Counted from the stretch's first letter, positions 8,670 through 29,683 are shown. The stretch is DNA of 64,000 nt from Hydra vulgaris (GCF_038396675.1 NC_088930.1:31518501-31582500), one strand, 5' to 3'. Notes: generated by a model from the sequence alone, not told the origin. Numbers and translations are program-made.

Positions 8670-11420
8670 ATAGAGGTTTTCTATTATTGGTTTTGTATTT
8701 ATTGCAAATCATGCATTAAATACATCTCATAGTAATGAAAGGAATTTTATGATGGAGGATAACTGGGATTTTTTTTTTTTGATTAAATATAATATTTTGT
8801 CAATAATTAATAAGAACTGCTTTAAATATATAATATTACTCAGTTAAATAGATTATATCAATTTGTTTATAACTTTAGTTTAAGTTCTTGATAGGAATAT
8901 GTTATCTTTACACATTGCTAAATTTTTTAAAACATCTAATTTAAATATGGCTAATAGTAGAGGTAGAATATAATTAATTTATTATACTATGCTCTGTTTT
9001 ATTTGCTTACACTTATAAATTTAAGAAAGAAAACTGAAAGTTCAATCTAAAAAAAAAAGTTTAACTTTTATCATTTTAAGCATCATTTTTACACACTCCT
9101 TTGATCCTTAATTATGTCTGATAATTCAAGAAGTAAAATTACTAGACTTCTCAAAATAAAAGAAACCAGGTTAGGCGACCTAAGATCGTCGTCGAAATGA
9201 AAGAGATGAGCTAAGACGAGCTTAAATAAATTGTAATCAAAATAAAAGAACTTTTTTTTTTTTCTTTCAGTTTTAGTCGTGTTACATAAAATTCGTAGTA
9301 CAATTGATACATAAACATAAGTCGTAATACAAATCAGCGTACTAACAATATAAAGCTAGGTTCTCAAAAGAAGATGATTAGCATCTTATCATCGGAACCT
9401 TAAAAAGTAAAAATATTTATTTATAACATATATATTAAGCCACTGTCATGTATGGAAGAGCACTTGGCTCAGTGTGCAGCTTATGTATTGTGGATATATT
9501 AACTAATTGCCGAAAAAAAATTTTTCTTTTGAATCTTTAATCTTTTTGGGAAATACAAATTAAAAACGTGCATTTTTCACAATGGAGTCACTTAAGGTCC
9601 GAAATAAAAGCACTCAGGCGGTTTTTGGGAACCACTAAATCCGATCCTTTAAAGTGCTATCTAAATTTTACTGACTACCAACGGAGTTATATTTGTACTT
9701 TAAAATAAAAGAACTCTGAGATGGAGTGAAAAATTTTGAATATTAATTCAGAAACTTTCTTTCTAAGAATTCTAAGAAAAATTCTAAGAAAAAATAAAAA
9801 ATAAATATTCCAAAAGAAATTAGCGGAGTAAATATTTATCTAATAAATTTAGGTTTTAAATACTTAGTTTTTAAATATCATCGGTAAAATTAAAATTAAA
9901 GTATATTTATAAATAAATGTTTATGATTAAACAATCAATTAATATTAAATATAAATAAATCAACAAATGCTTTCACGCCATCTAATTCTAAAAGAATCTT
10001 ACTACTAAACTGATTAAAACCTATAAGAAGTTGTTTTGTTACAAATATTATGGTTTATAATGTAATTTTTAAACATTAAATAACACTTCTTGTATCTTTA
10101 TTTTCCGCAAAGAACTGCTGTTTAAGTTTACATTAAAAAAAGAGTGTTATTGAGTGTTATGAGTGCTTTTCACTAGTTAAATTTATACTTCCATTAATTT
10201 GGTTTACACTTAAATATTGAGTCAAATCTTTTCGTTTAAGAAACAACAACTAATGTTTAATGAAACGTAAAAGTATTATTCAAAATTACTTTCATAACTA
10301 ACAAAATGTTGGTAAAAATTATTTCAAATATAGTAAACCAGGAAATACGACAGAATAATGCTCCACAATCTTCCCAATTAAAACAATTCCATGCTAAATA
10401 TGATAGCTTAGAAGTCGAAAATAAAAAAAAAACTTAATATGTTTTTACGTTATCTGATTATAAAATAAGAAGATCTTGATATAGAAACCCCAACAACTTT
10501 GTACTAAACTAATTACAACTTTAAAAATTTTGTTTCGTTTGCAAATATTACAGTTAACAATGTAATTTTTGAACATTAAATTGTTTAAATATTGAATTAC
10601 AATTCTTGAACCATTGTTTTAGATCTTACTTCGATTTATATCTTTAAGCTCCAACGTTTCCGCAATAAATCACTTTTAAAGTTTGGATTAAAGAAGAGAG
10701 TTAAAGTACAAAAAAAACAGTTGACAGAAAATTAAACAAAATTAATTTGCATGGTACTACATTCTCGCAGAGATTGTGGAGTTTTACTCCACAATTAAGT
10801 GTGGAGTAGCACAACTAATCTACAACTGTGCACAACAAGCCCACGTTTGTGTATAGGAGTTACAGCTGCGCATCAATCTAAAGGAAAACTTCACCCTTTC
10901 CCTTAAAGTGTATTTGTGGAAAAGTGAGAGATGCAACTTTACGAGTTTTGGGACAGAGACTCTAGCTCTAATCAGAGGAGTCGTATATATTCCAACTCTT
11001 CTGTAGAACTGAGTTTGCCAAGACTCAGCACGTTAGATAACTTACTTTTAAACTGATTGATCACCATATTTATAGTTACCTAATAAAAAATGATTGACTT
11101 GAATGTTTAAAGACTATTTTCACAACTAAAAATTATGCACGAACTAAAGTGCATGGTAGCGTTGGTACTTAATTTCATAAGATGCGCTCATACTCTATAA
11201 ACATAAAAATATAAAATTAGCATATCTTTAACAAAATTAAAGTCTATACACATGGGTGTATAGTCTTTAACTTTGTTGAAGCCGAAATACTAAATAGCGC
11301 TTAAGACTAACACCCATAGTTTATATACCCATGTGTTATTTGAAGCATCAATAAAAAATTAATAATCTATATAATAAAATATACCGGGTAATAAAAGATA
11401 ATGAGATTAAGGTTTCAACT
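8670..11420. other. AT-rich non-coding region
   Basis: No gene is seen. Near 9120-9250 is a short piece (C-G-D-L-R-S-S-S-K-*-K-R-*-A-K-like pattern with repeated AAATGAAAGA / AAATAAAAGAA) reminiscent of the Helitron-type basic repeats at 1.8 kb. Near 10767-10812 are nested inverted repeats of GTGGAGT/ACTCCAC. Near 11225-11340 CACATGGGTGTATAG and ACCCATGTGT make an imperfect fold-back. Confidence 0.5.
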
Positions 11421-11451
11421 TCAATTATTGATTTTATTATTGAACATTATA

Positions 11452-19521
<8,070 letters not shown>

Positions 19522-20163
19522 CTACAATTTAAAAATATAACATGTCAACTTTCAACCTTGAAATTATTATAAATAAATGTTTATTAACTTTAACTGCTAT
19601 TTTCGCAAAAAATTATTATAAAATATGAGAAAAATAATTACATGAAATATTCAAACCAATAAAACTATAAAAACCTTTATATGTTTCATCCATTTTTCCA
19701 TTCATAGCAAAAAAATTAACGAATTTAAATAGATTTTTTTTAAAGACTTAATTTAAATAACATTTGTATCACATTGTAAACGCCGTAATCGGGTCTAGAA
19801 TTTTTGAAAACTGTTCAAACAGCACTTTGACGGATTGGATTTAGTGTTTCCTGCGATTTTTGGTATATTGGCAAATTTATAGAAAACTATAACGCTTTAC
19901 GGTCGATTAAAAAAAAAAAACTATTGACCAAAGTAATACGTAAACTAATTGTATTAAGTCGGTACAGAAACCTTTTAGTCTAATAATTATCGGTAAAAAT
20001 TGGTTTATTATAAATAATGTAAATTATATCGGTTTATTAATTAAAACGGCAGAAAAAAGGAATTAACTAATGAACATTATTTCTAAAATTTAAACATAGA
20101 ATTCAAAATTCTACTTACAAAAACTTTTAATAAACTTTTTATAAGCATTTTTGTAACATTTTA
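19522..20163. other. AT-rich non-coding stretch before the Mutator-like element
   Basis: No gene or strong repeat seen. Confidence 0.5.
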
Positions 20164-20370
20164 TGGTAGTCCCTAAAATGTAGAGATTTTTTAAAATTGA
20201 ATATCACACCCGCGGATAGACTTTTTCTTATGTAGAATTGAATTCTGAGTCGAATGGCGACACGCGGAATGTCGCCCGACCAATACCTGCTGAGTTATTA
20301 AACAAAAATCCGATCAAAATGCATAAAAACCGTTTTTACAACAGCAACAATGCGTTTTCACACCTGCGGA
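20164..20370 (+). repeat. Left TIR of the MULE
   Basis: It pairs with 25342-25549. It contains CpG-rich blocks CACACCCGCGGATAG and GGCGACACGCGGAATGTCGC that stand out from the AT-rich surroundings. Confidence 0.9.
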
Positions 20371-20704
20371 ATGTTAGATAGATATAGATAAATATATAAT
20401 ATTTTTCGTCAATATAAAATTTTTTTTACAAAATCGTTAACGTAAAAAATCGACTGGAGCAAGCAGAAGACGATTTTTTTATCATCTTTCCTCGTTAATT
20501 TTAATTTATTTTAAATTAAATATCAATTAAATATAAGATAAACACAAGTTCTAAGATATTTAAATATATATAAATATAAAACTTTTATGATTAAAACAGC
20601 CAAATAAATATATCTTTATTAATATAAATACAGTTAAATGCATTTTTATAAATATAACCATAAGCATTTTTAGCTATTGTGGAAATAAATAAAAAATTTC
20701 AAGA

Positions 20705-21690
20705 CGTGTAAGAGTTTTTTAAAAATAAGAGATTCATTCAATAATGTTGAGGTCAAGTAACTGTTGTTTAACAACGTATTTAAAATGTTGAAAAGAGTTT
20801 ATCGTTTTAATCTCATTTGTGAGAAATGAGTTCCACAATTGTGGTCCTCTTCTAGATATTAAGAATTTCGATTGTCACAAAGACATTTATAGAATATAGT
20901 AGTACTGCTTAGAACATTTTGTTTCGTATTTATGATCAATAAGTTGGAAGTAATTATGGAATATTTTTAGGACCAAATTATTTTTTAATTTAAACATAAA
21001 CTGAAGGATGCTATAGATGTTTTGTTCATAAATATTAAAAACTCTCAGTTCTTTCATTATTTGTTTAGCACTAGCATATCCATTTGTGAATATGCGGCAT
21101 GCTTGCTTTTGTTTTTTATAGACTAAGGCTAGTTTTGATTGGTAAGTACATGCCCAGGCAACATTGCAGTAGCTAATGTAGCTATGAACAAATGCAAAAT
21201 ATAAACTTTTTAGACATACTTTTTTTAAAATATACTTAGTTTTATGGATAATTCCAATGCTCTTAAATATTTTATTTTCTAACAACTTGATATGCTCTTT
21301 CCAACTTATATGTTCATCTAGAATGACTCCTAGAAACTTCACAGAAAATGCTCTTTTTAATTTTGTTTTATTTTGTCATCTAAAATATCCGGGAGTTTTA
21401 AAGGTAACGTGTCTGACTTTGATGGTTTTGTGAAAAGAATGTATTTGCTTTTTTCAATGTTCAAGGAAAGTTTGTTGGCCTTCAACCAATCACTTAGCTC
21501 TTCAAGCTCCTAATTTACTGTGTTAAAAATAGTTTTAATATTTTAGTGGATGTAGAAAGCTTGGGTGTCATCAGCAAAATGAATAAAAGTCAGTATACGA
21601 GAAGATAAAAATATTTCGTTAATATAGACAAGAAAAAGCAAAGGACCTAGAATAGATCCCTGGGGAACGCGCTTTTTTATGTAAGAAACA
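20705..21690 (-). pseudogene. CR1/L2-type reverse transcriptase fragment nested in the MULE
   Basis: On the minus strand the 21690-21360 part reads R-V-P-Q-G-S-I-L-G-P-L-L-F-L then H-F-A-D-D-T, the RT active-site F-A-D-D block. After a stop or frame change, 21342-20887 gives F-L-G-V-I-L-D-E-H-I-S-W-K-E-H-I and the C-terminal thumb-like region. It is truncated at the 5' side and dead. Its sequence resembles the copies at 27.4-29.2 and 40-47 kb. Confidence 0.7.
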
Positions 21691-21773
21691 ACTATAACTT
21701 AGAATTTCTTTTAGCGTCATAATTAGTTTTTATGAATACTACGCCTTATATACCTATGTCAAATATACCTACG

Positions 21774-23267
21774 CTATAATACTATGTCAAATATACCTAT
21801 ACTCTTTGTTATAGAAATGCTTACTTTTAACTTGTTTTGAGTTTTTACAATAAGATATAATATTTGCTTCTCTAGTACTTTTTTTCGATCAAACGTAATT
21901 GAGATCTCTCCAAGACTGTAGATATACCTTATAAACTTTCTTGCTTTTGCTATAGCCACATATTCTTTTTGACCTTTTATTATTTGATAAGCCCACAATA
22001 TAACATAAACAATGCAATCAAAACTATTATTTTGTTGTTCGCAATCTAAACTGTAATAGAATTTAAATTTACTCATGTCTAATTTTGATTGAGCAAGGGT
22101 AGATAAAATTTGAGTTATTTTCATTAATTCTACAAAGTGCTCTCGTCTGTTATTGTTTAGTCGTAGTGAATCAAAAATACAGATATAATTGTTGTTTAAT
22201 GAAATCACTCCTAATATCCAATGATTGCCTCTTTCTATATCTGTATTTATATTCACCAAAATAAAGTCTTTGTTAAATACGTCATGTTGGTGCATAAATT
22301 TTGAAAGTTGTGCAATGTTTCCATTTACTAAATATCGATAATTAAAATAATCTAAGTAAAATATTTGATTTTCTTTATCAAACGATTTTAAGAACAACAA
22401 ACATACTTGATCAATTACGTTTGATGTTAAGGGTTCATTTTCATTCAGCGACGGTTCATTTAACTCTTCAGCTGAGGAAACCAGTTGTGGCAAATTACTA
22501 AAATCTGCTATAAAAGTTGTAACTGTTTTTTCTTCTAGGCTTTTATTGTTTTTATCATCTATGCTACTCAAATTCTCGGTAGAAACTTCCATGCTTGTAT
22601 TGTTTTTGAATTTATCTAAAGTTGCCAACAAAGTAAAAGTATTTTCCGCCGTGTTTAACTTTGTTTTGTTTGGTGTCGAATGTTTTGGAGGCAAATGTTT
22701 AGATACTTCTAAGGAATTGTCAGCAGCTATAATACTAAGTTCTCTGTCTTTTGGTCTCGGTTTTTTTCTGCCACTTCTAGTTTCATGGTTATTTTTTTTT
22801 CTTAATTTGCTTAAGCGGTATGTTGGCTTTGATATATCTGGGGGTGCGATTGGTAATGATTTTACTGATATTATATGATAACAGTTTTTTCTAGCAGGGC
22901 ATGTACAAGTATATCCTTTAGTATTACCGTTATAGTTTACAAGATGTTTTTTGCCATCAATTGCGCTTTTTACTGTATAACAATCATTTTTCGGTTCATA
23001 CGCAGCTAAATCTTTTTTTAAAACTATTGATGCCAACGTGTTAGCATATTGTCTGAATGATTTACTAATGCCAATCTGAATCGGTTTCATTTGATTTTGA
23101 CTTATACTTTCTAAGATATCATACAATGGAGTAAATTCTAAATCACTTATTTCTAATAACTTTTTGGTGAGATTTTGGTCAATCATTTTGAAGTTTCCTA
23201 GACTTTTGTAGCCACGATTAAATTCGTTAAGAAAATAAATTTGAAATTTATATAACGAAAATACCAT
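21774..23267 (-). pseudogene. MULE gene, C-terminal part: SWIM finger plus Ulp1-like protease
   Basis: About 497 codons are open. The N-terminal part carries C-T-C-P-A-R-K-N-C-Y-H, a short SWIM finger. A Ser/Asn/Glu-rich linker follows. The C-terminal third has N-H-W-I-L-G-V-I-S-L (catalytic His of Ulp1/C48 peptidases), I-F-D-S-L (Asp) and Q-Q-N-N-S-F-D-C-I-V-Y-V (Gln and Cys). All four active-site residues of a SUMO-protease-like fold are therefore present. The frame joins the transposase part after a frameshift and stops near 23270-23312, so originally it was probably one long protein. Confidence 0.75.
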
Positions 23268-23279
23268 AGAATCTAACGA

Positions 23280-24697
23280 AGCTCTTTAAATTTTTGATGG
23301 TCTTTAATCATTCAACTCAAACGTTCTGCAATATTATTTGTTGGATTTACATCATTGAAAGCTGAAAATCTGTGATATATTGATTTATTGCAATGCATTT
23401 TAATGTCATTTTTCAAATGTTTGTCAAAATATTTAAGAAAAATTGCTGACCATTTCAGTTTCAATCTTTCATAATCGTGGTCAAAATTGTTATTTTTGCA
23501 TAGTTCCTCAACATTTGTTATGTTCACTTTGTAATCATCTTTAAAACCTTTTACTGTGCTGATATACCTTTTTACGTCTTGAAGAACATGATTTCTGCAA
23601 AATATTATGTTCGATGAAATATTTGAGTTTCTCACTATTGAATTTACGATTGATTTTTCGCAATCTATTAAAATTGGAATGTTCTTTCCAAATTTATCCA
23701 GTAACAAAAGACGATATATAAAATTTGACCGAACGTGTGTTATTTCATGCTTTCTATCATGTATTACAAACATCACAATATTGGTTCTTTTACAAAATCA
23801 GTGTTTATCATAACTAAAATTGAAGCATAAAAGTCCCCCAAATTAAAAGTTGTATCATAAGATAACATTTGTTTTAATGACGGATTGGCACTGCTTTCTT
23901 TTATCAGTTTATTAGCGAGCTCCAAAGCTTTTGGATGAGCCATAATTAACATCAAGTCACGATGAATAGCAAAGTGATGGATGAAATCATATAAATCTTG
24001 ATTGGCTAGCTCTTGGACTCCGTAAATTTCATCATTTGTAATTCTCCGTTTTTTCACTTCGTTGTATTTGATATTTTTGGTTTGCTAAGTGTTGCGTGGT
24101 GAAACCGATGCTTCAGCATCAATAAAAGAATAGGGAGTATTTTTTAGGATATAGTCTTTTTTTGATAGAGTTAAAGAATTTTCATATAATTTTTGTGGTT
24201 CAATATCCAAAGCATTTGCCTTCATAAGATTTTTTAGAGTTGTTGTTGAACGGTCTGTCACAATTGCTATTTCCGTGAGGAATTGAAACTGAAGCGCGAT
24301 GATCTCCAAAATAGTGAATTATCACAAAAGGCATGTTGCTTACAAAAACTTGTTTTTGAAAATCGTTGTTGTATTCATTTGTTTTGCCAATTTGGTTTTT
24401 ATAATAAGTTTTTGTTTTACCAAGTTGTTGGTTTTTCATTCTCCCAGTGTTTTGAAATCGATAATGATCGCATAAATAATCATCATCAAGTTCACTTTTC
24501 TGTTTATAGATGTAAATTTCTCCTGCGTGAGGTTTGATTGGCGCTGATTCAATGATATTGCAATTTAAACTGTCAGTTCTTATTTTATCAAATATTTGCA
24601 TAACAAACTGAAAACTAAGTGGCTGATTTATTTTATCGTATACAAAATTTTTTACTTTCTCAGTACGAACAAGGTTTTCTTCAACATTAGTTGTCAT
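23280..24697 (-). pseudogene. MULE transposase, frameshifted
   Basis: A start at 24697 and then at least three frame changes (near 24250, 23775 and 23300) plus a stop near 24083. Recognisable blocks: a DNA-binding N-terminal region with D-D-D-Y-L-C-D-H-Y-R-F; L-S-Y-D-T-T-F-N-L-G-D-F-Y (first catalytic Asp); P-I-L-I-D-C-E-K-S-I (second Asp); F-C-R-N-H-V-L-Q-D-V-K-R; and N-P-T-N-N-I-A-E-R. This order is that of a MULE transposase. The frameshifts make this copy non-autonomous as read. Confidence 0.75.
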
Positions 24698-25341
24698 TTT
24701 CTTTAGGTTTACACCTTTTTTAAATTAAAAACTCAACCAAAAATCCTCAGATATAAAATGGTTAAAAATGATATTTTCAGAAAAAACCTAAATTTTTTTT
24801 AAGCAGATCTATTCAAATACGTTCAAGACTGTATTGGCGCCAAATTTAAGCGCCCTAATTTTAACCGTTTTCTGTTTTTTTACGTTAAGTTTTTGAAGAC
24901 AATGACTTTGGAAAAAAAATTTCAGTTAATAACTTTTTATGAATGAAAAGCTTTATTATGTTCAAAAAAAGGACATTGCAGCGCTTCTATTTAACAAATT
25001 AACTTTATAAACAATTTATTTAGATAAACAGAGAACTGGATACAAATATTTCGTTTTACCTATCCTTCATATGTAGTAATAATAAAATATTATTTATTGT
25101 AAACCTAATTATATCTACGCTTTCCCATATTTTTCTAAAGTATATATAAAAGTATATATAAAAAGTCTATCTGCAAAGATATAGAACGTTTCCTTGTTTC
25201 ATTTCGATATAAATGCGGGGAAAACCCAACATTACTTTACGCCCTATAGATTATAACTGATATCTTAACTGGATTTAATGCAGTAGTCGTAAAATAAACC
25301 TTTTCTAATAGAAAACTTAATTTCGAATCGATTTAGCTTAC

Positions 25342-25549
25342 TCCGCGGGTGTGAAAATGCATTACTGCTGTTGTAAAAACGGTTTTTATGCATTTTGATC
25401 GGGTTTTTGTTTAATAACTCAGCAGGTGTTGGTCGGGCGACATTCCGCGTGTCGCCATTCGACTCAGAATTCAATTCAACATAAGAAAAAGTCTATCCGC
25501 GGGTGTGATATTCAATTTAAAAAAAATCTCTGCATTTTAGGGACTACCA
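25342..25549 (-). repeat. Right TIR of the MULE
   Basis: The inverted partner of 20164-20370. The gene's 5' end lies about 645 bp inside it, so the promoter may lie in or next to this repeat. Confidence 0.9.
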
Positions 25550-25556
25550 CATTTTA

Positions 25557-25850
25557 TAAAAGATTTAATAAAACATTAAATAAGTCTCTACGGACGAGAA
25601 CGAAAAAAATAGAAAGTAAATTTATTTCATGTCATTTAACAAGATAACCCGTTGTTTGATATAATCTGATCGTGGTATTAATGTATTGAGTTGTTTATAT
25701 CATGCTTGTACTTGGATTTATGTTAATATTAATTATTTATACCATGTTTAAATTTCTAAAATATATTTTATTTTAGTAAGTTTAATTGGAGAGTATCTTA
25801 TTAATTCTTTAATAACATATATGTGATATTCATATTGTGATACAAACATG
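25557..25850. other. AT-rich spacer
   Basis: No gene or repeat seen between the MULE and the next transposase relic. Confidence 0.5.
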
Positions 25851-27362
25851 AGCTCAAAAAAGGTTGGAAGACTTACAAAGGCTTTAAACAAAACTCATAT
25901 TAATAGTGTAAGTTTGCTGGAAAACCCTCTGACTTACCAGTGAGCGGTCTTCCAACTAACAAACAGCTTATTCAATTCGGTTACAAGATTGAGAAAGATT
26001 TATTTAACGGACAGAAAATTGACTCTGTATTAATCGTGAAAAAAATCAGTAGTGACTTGCAAAAGCTTAGGTATAGAGTTAAACCAAATCTCCCTTTGAA
26101 AAAGATAAACCATTAAAAAGTAATATTTCTAGAGTGCTTCAAATAATCTTATCTGCAGAGCGGATTAAATCTAGAAACCATAGGTTCAGTATAAGCTGGC
26201 TAGAAAAGAAACTGGACACGTTGTTTGATCTGTCTGTTTGTCAGTGCAATCTTTCAATTATTGAAGATTGTAAAGATAGGTAAATATAATTTTAAACCTT
26301 TTTATTACAATTTTTAAAAATTTCATTGCAATTTTAAAAAATTTTAAATATTAAGGATTTTATATGTATAGATAAAAATCCACTACCAAATCAACTAACA
26401 TCCCCACCCCATCCTACCTTTATAAGATTTGCTGTAACCTATGTCATAAATACTTTTTGAATGATTTTAATTTAAAACTAAAATGATAAACATTTAGACG
26501 AGTTGGATGTCGTAAAAGTGATTGCACAATGAAACACATAGTTTGTCTTTGTGAGAAATGTAAAAAGGTAATACATGCGATTTTTATTTTACCAGTATTA
26601 TTAGCATTGACAGATTCACTTCACAAAAATGTTAGTTAGGTAAAGAAAAAGAGCATCAATTGCTTATCTTTATTCATTTGTCCATGGCTTTATATTTCAT
26701 TAACTTGTCACTTTAAATTAAAATATCTTGTTTTAGGTCCCTGTACTGGAAAGAGAATAATTAAAGGACCAAAAATCCAAAATAGGACCAAAAGGAAGTT
26801 GGCAGATTCAGACTGAACTAATTTGGCTAAGGCTGCAATAAGATATGAAATTAGTGATGCTGCTACAGCTGCAATAGCAGCAGCTGTGTTAATAGGCTAT
26901 GGAATAGTGACTAATGATAAAAAATCTCAGATAATAACTAAATATAAGGCATTTTGTAAAAGAGCACGAGTGGCTAATTCAATTGCATCTAACCACCATC
27001 AAAAATTTTACAACTGAAAGTAATTGGAGATGGAAAAAAAGACAAAAATTCATTAGTTCATGCGATGAAATACAAGAATAATGGAGACCCTGTCTTGTAT
27101 CGAACCACCAAAGACAAATATCATCTCACTTTTACTTGTGAAAATGCTCCTTTTTCTGGTAATTATCTGACCCATGTTATAATAGAAAATGTTAAAGGTA
27201 GTACAATGGCTTCAGAAACATTAAATGTCCTAACTGAATATGGTAGTGTTGAAAGTTTCGAAGCAATTGATCTTGACAATAAATGCTCTAACACTGGTGT
27301 AGCTAATGGTTTGGTTGTCCAATTAGAAAAGCTTTTGCAACATAGCATTTATGTTATCTATT
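25850..27362 (+). pseudogene. Unassigned transposase-like gene relic
   Basis: The + strand pieces, in order, are: G-R-L-T-K-A-L-N (25868), L-P-T-N-K-Q-L-I-Q-F-G-Y (from about 25950), a Cys-rich block with C-L-C-E-K-C-K-K-V-P and L-K-D-Q-K-S-K-I-G (about 26520-26790), A-A-I-R-Y-E-I-S-D-A-A-T-A-A-I (26823-27017), and a last block at 27025-27362 with I-G-D-G-K-K-D-K-N and I-D-L-D-N-K-C-S-N-T-G. I recall animal mobile-element proteins with Y-x-x-S-D-R-A-A-A-A-I and G-C-D-G-T-N-V-N-T-G in this order, of no class I can name. Introns may separate the blocks (GT-AG candidates around 26281 and 26568). The reading is broken, and the end is replaced by a retrotransposon insertion at 27385. Confidence 0.45.
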
Positions 27363-27384
27363 AGCCATTCAAACTGATAATAAA

Positions 27385-29190
27385 CTCTCAAAATAAATTA
27401 ATGATAATCCATCTTGTTTTGTTAGTATTTAAAGTTAATTTATTAGCTTTGAACCAATTAGAAATGTGATTGAGTTCTTTGTTTGTAGTTGAAAAGAGTT
27501 CATAAATATCAGTATAGGATAAGAAAAGATAAGTATCATCAGCGAATATTATACTTTTCAATTTTGAAGCTTTATTTAAGTCGTTTACATAAATTAAAAA
27601 TAGTAGTGGTCCGAGAATAGAATCTTGTGGGACACCACAGATTATGCTCAGGGGTTCACCTTTCTGACCATCATTACTATACACAAGTTGTTTTTGATTT
27701 GTTAAATAGCTTTCAAACCATTTTAAGATTTTATTGTTTAAACCATAACGTTTAATTTTTTGGATTAAAATGTGATGATTGACCGTATTAAAAGCTTTTG
27801 ATAGGTCAATAAAAACACCTTGTGTATATTGAGATTTTTAAAAAGATTCAGAAATGCTATGTATAAAATGAATAATGGCATGTTCAGATGAACTCCCTTT
27901 TCTGAAACCATACTGATTATTATGAAGTAAGTTGTTGAAATTAAAATAAATACATACCCTGTTAAAGATAATTCTTTCTAAAATTTTAAAAAATATAGAA
28001 AGAACAGAGGTGGGACGATAATTACTGATATTGGATCTGTCGCCTTTTTTATGGATAGGGGTAACCCTGGCATGTTTTAAATGTTCAGGAAAAATACCTT
28101 GATGAATAGATGATCTGAAAATTTAAAAAAATATATTTTTTAATTGTTCGTAGTAATCTATAACAATATTTCCGTTTATTTCATCTGCACCAGATGCTTT
28201 ATTCTTTTTTAAAAATTTGAAAGCTTTCCTAAACTCATCAAATAATAGTTCAGCAGATAATTCTTCAGAGCAAATATTTTTATCTATAGGTATCAAAAAA
28301 TCACTTTTAATAATCAATTTTACTTGACAGAGTTGATCCAATTTCAGTGAAGTATTCATTGAATTCATGTGCTAATATTTGTGTTTCATACAAGCTATTG
28401 TTATCGACTTTAAGCATTTGTGGCAAAGAGCTTGAGCATGTTTTTTGTTTTTCAGTAATTTCTTTCAATACTTGCCAAGTGCTTTTTGAGTCATTTTTAA
28501 CTTTATTAATTAATTTTAAATAATAAGTTTTTTTTAAATTTTTAAGGATTTTTTCGAAAAGATTTTTGTTATCTTTGTAAATTTTTTCGCTAGCTGGTGT
28601 TTTTGTTTTCAAATATTTTATGTATAGCTTTTGTTTAGTTTTGGATATTTTTTTGAATCCTTTGGTAATCCAGGTATTATTAAAATGTTTTATTTTAATG
28701 TAATTGTAACAATTGGGAAATTAAATTCATAAACAGAGATGAATGTTTCAAAGAACTTTTCATAAAGGTTGTTTGCGCTTTCATTAAAATTTAAGCGTTT
28801 CCAATGTAATAATGAGAGTTGATTTTTGAAAGAATCAATATTTGTTGGTTTAAAAAACGTTTTTTCATAACTTTATTTAATTTTTGTTTAGGCGGTCGGT
28901 CAGTGTTTATGGTTAGAAAAATAGGAAAGTGGTCTGAAATACCTGTTTTTAAGATGCCTAATTTTATATCACTGTTGAACTTTATATCAAATCTGTGGAA
29001 ATAATATTATCCAGCAAAGTTGCTGAATTTTTTGTTATTCTTGTTGGACAATTTATTAAAGGAATTTCTCCAGATTCAAAAATTGCATCATAAAAATTTC
29101 TAAATTTGTTATTGTCATTGTAATCAAAACAGTTCATATTAAAGTCACCAACTAGAAAGGTTTTTTTCTTTTCGTTGTTACCTTTTGCAA
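27385..29190 (-). mobile_element. CR1/L2-type non-LTR retrotransposon, truncated and decayed
   Basis: Minus strand, in order: endonuclease (EEP) end with G-D-F-N-M-N-C and L-L-D-N-I-I at 29190-28950; linker with L-K-T-K-Q-K-type helices at 28612-28300; RT with K-K-N-K-A-S-G-A-D-E-I-N-G-N; then G-V-P-Q-D-S-I-L-G-P-L-L-F-L and F-A-D-D-T-Y-L-F at 27684-27388. It stops abruptly at 27385 within the RT, so the 3' end is missing. It is the same family as the copy at 40.2-47.1 kb. Confidence 0.75.
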
Positions 29191-29509
29191 TGACTTATCG
29201 CTGTAAAAAATGCTCAAGCCCTAGTTGATTATCTTACAGAAAACTTATAAGTTTTGTAAGATTGCAATATTCTTATACTATCCTATAGGATATCTTAAAG
29301 GATGACAATACAGAAAAAGATGTCAGTGATGATTTAAGTAACATTTGTGTTTCTCGTTAGAAATAACAAGCATGACAAGAGCTCTTTTTATTGCCTCAAT
29401 TGCACTTCATGCAGTTCAGTCCAGCATTAGCAACAGTTCAATTGAAGGAGTGATTAAATTGTTCCGGGTATACAAACCCTGTTTATTATTTAAAAAGTAT
29501 GTTTTTCAT

Positions 29510-29557
29510 TTTTGTAAATTGTAGTGCTGGTAGTCTACCAGTCTACAATTTACAAAA
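29510..29557. repeat. Hairpin with 15-bp arms
   Basis: TTTTGTAAATTGTAG (29510-29524) pairs exactly with CTACAATTTACAAAA (29543-29557). Confidence 0.7.
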
Positions 29558-29683
29558 TTACCAGGTAGACTAGTTAGTTGTTGTTTTTGAAGTTCCAATA
29601 TATAATAATAAAATATATACAAAATGTATAGGTAACAATGAAAGGATTTGTAAAAATGTGTAAACATAATTATTATATTCTTA

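Larger units (their letters stand above)
20164..25549 (-). mobile_element. Mutator-like element (MULE), 5.4 kb, TIRs of ~207 bp
   Basis: The left end 20164-20370 and right end 25342-25549 are inverted copies differing at about a dozen positions; both start TGGTAGTCCCTAAAATG. The sequence CATTTTA lies directly outside both ends (20157-20163 and 25550-25556), a 7-bp target duplication slightly shorter than the 8-10 bp typical of MULEs. The cargo is one transposase-SWIM-Ulp1 gene read on the minus strand, plus a nested CR1/L2-type retrotransposon relic at 20.7-21.69 kb. Confidence 0.85.
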
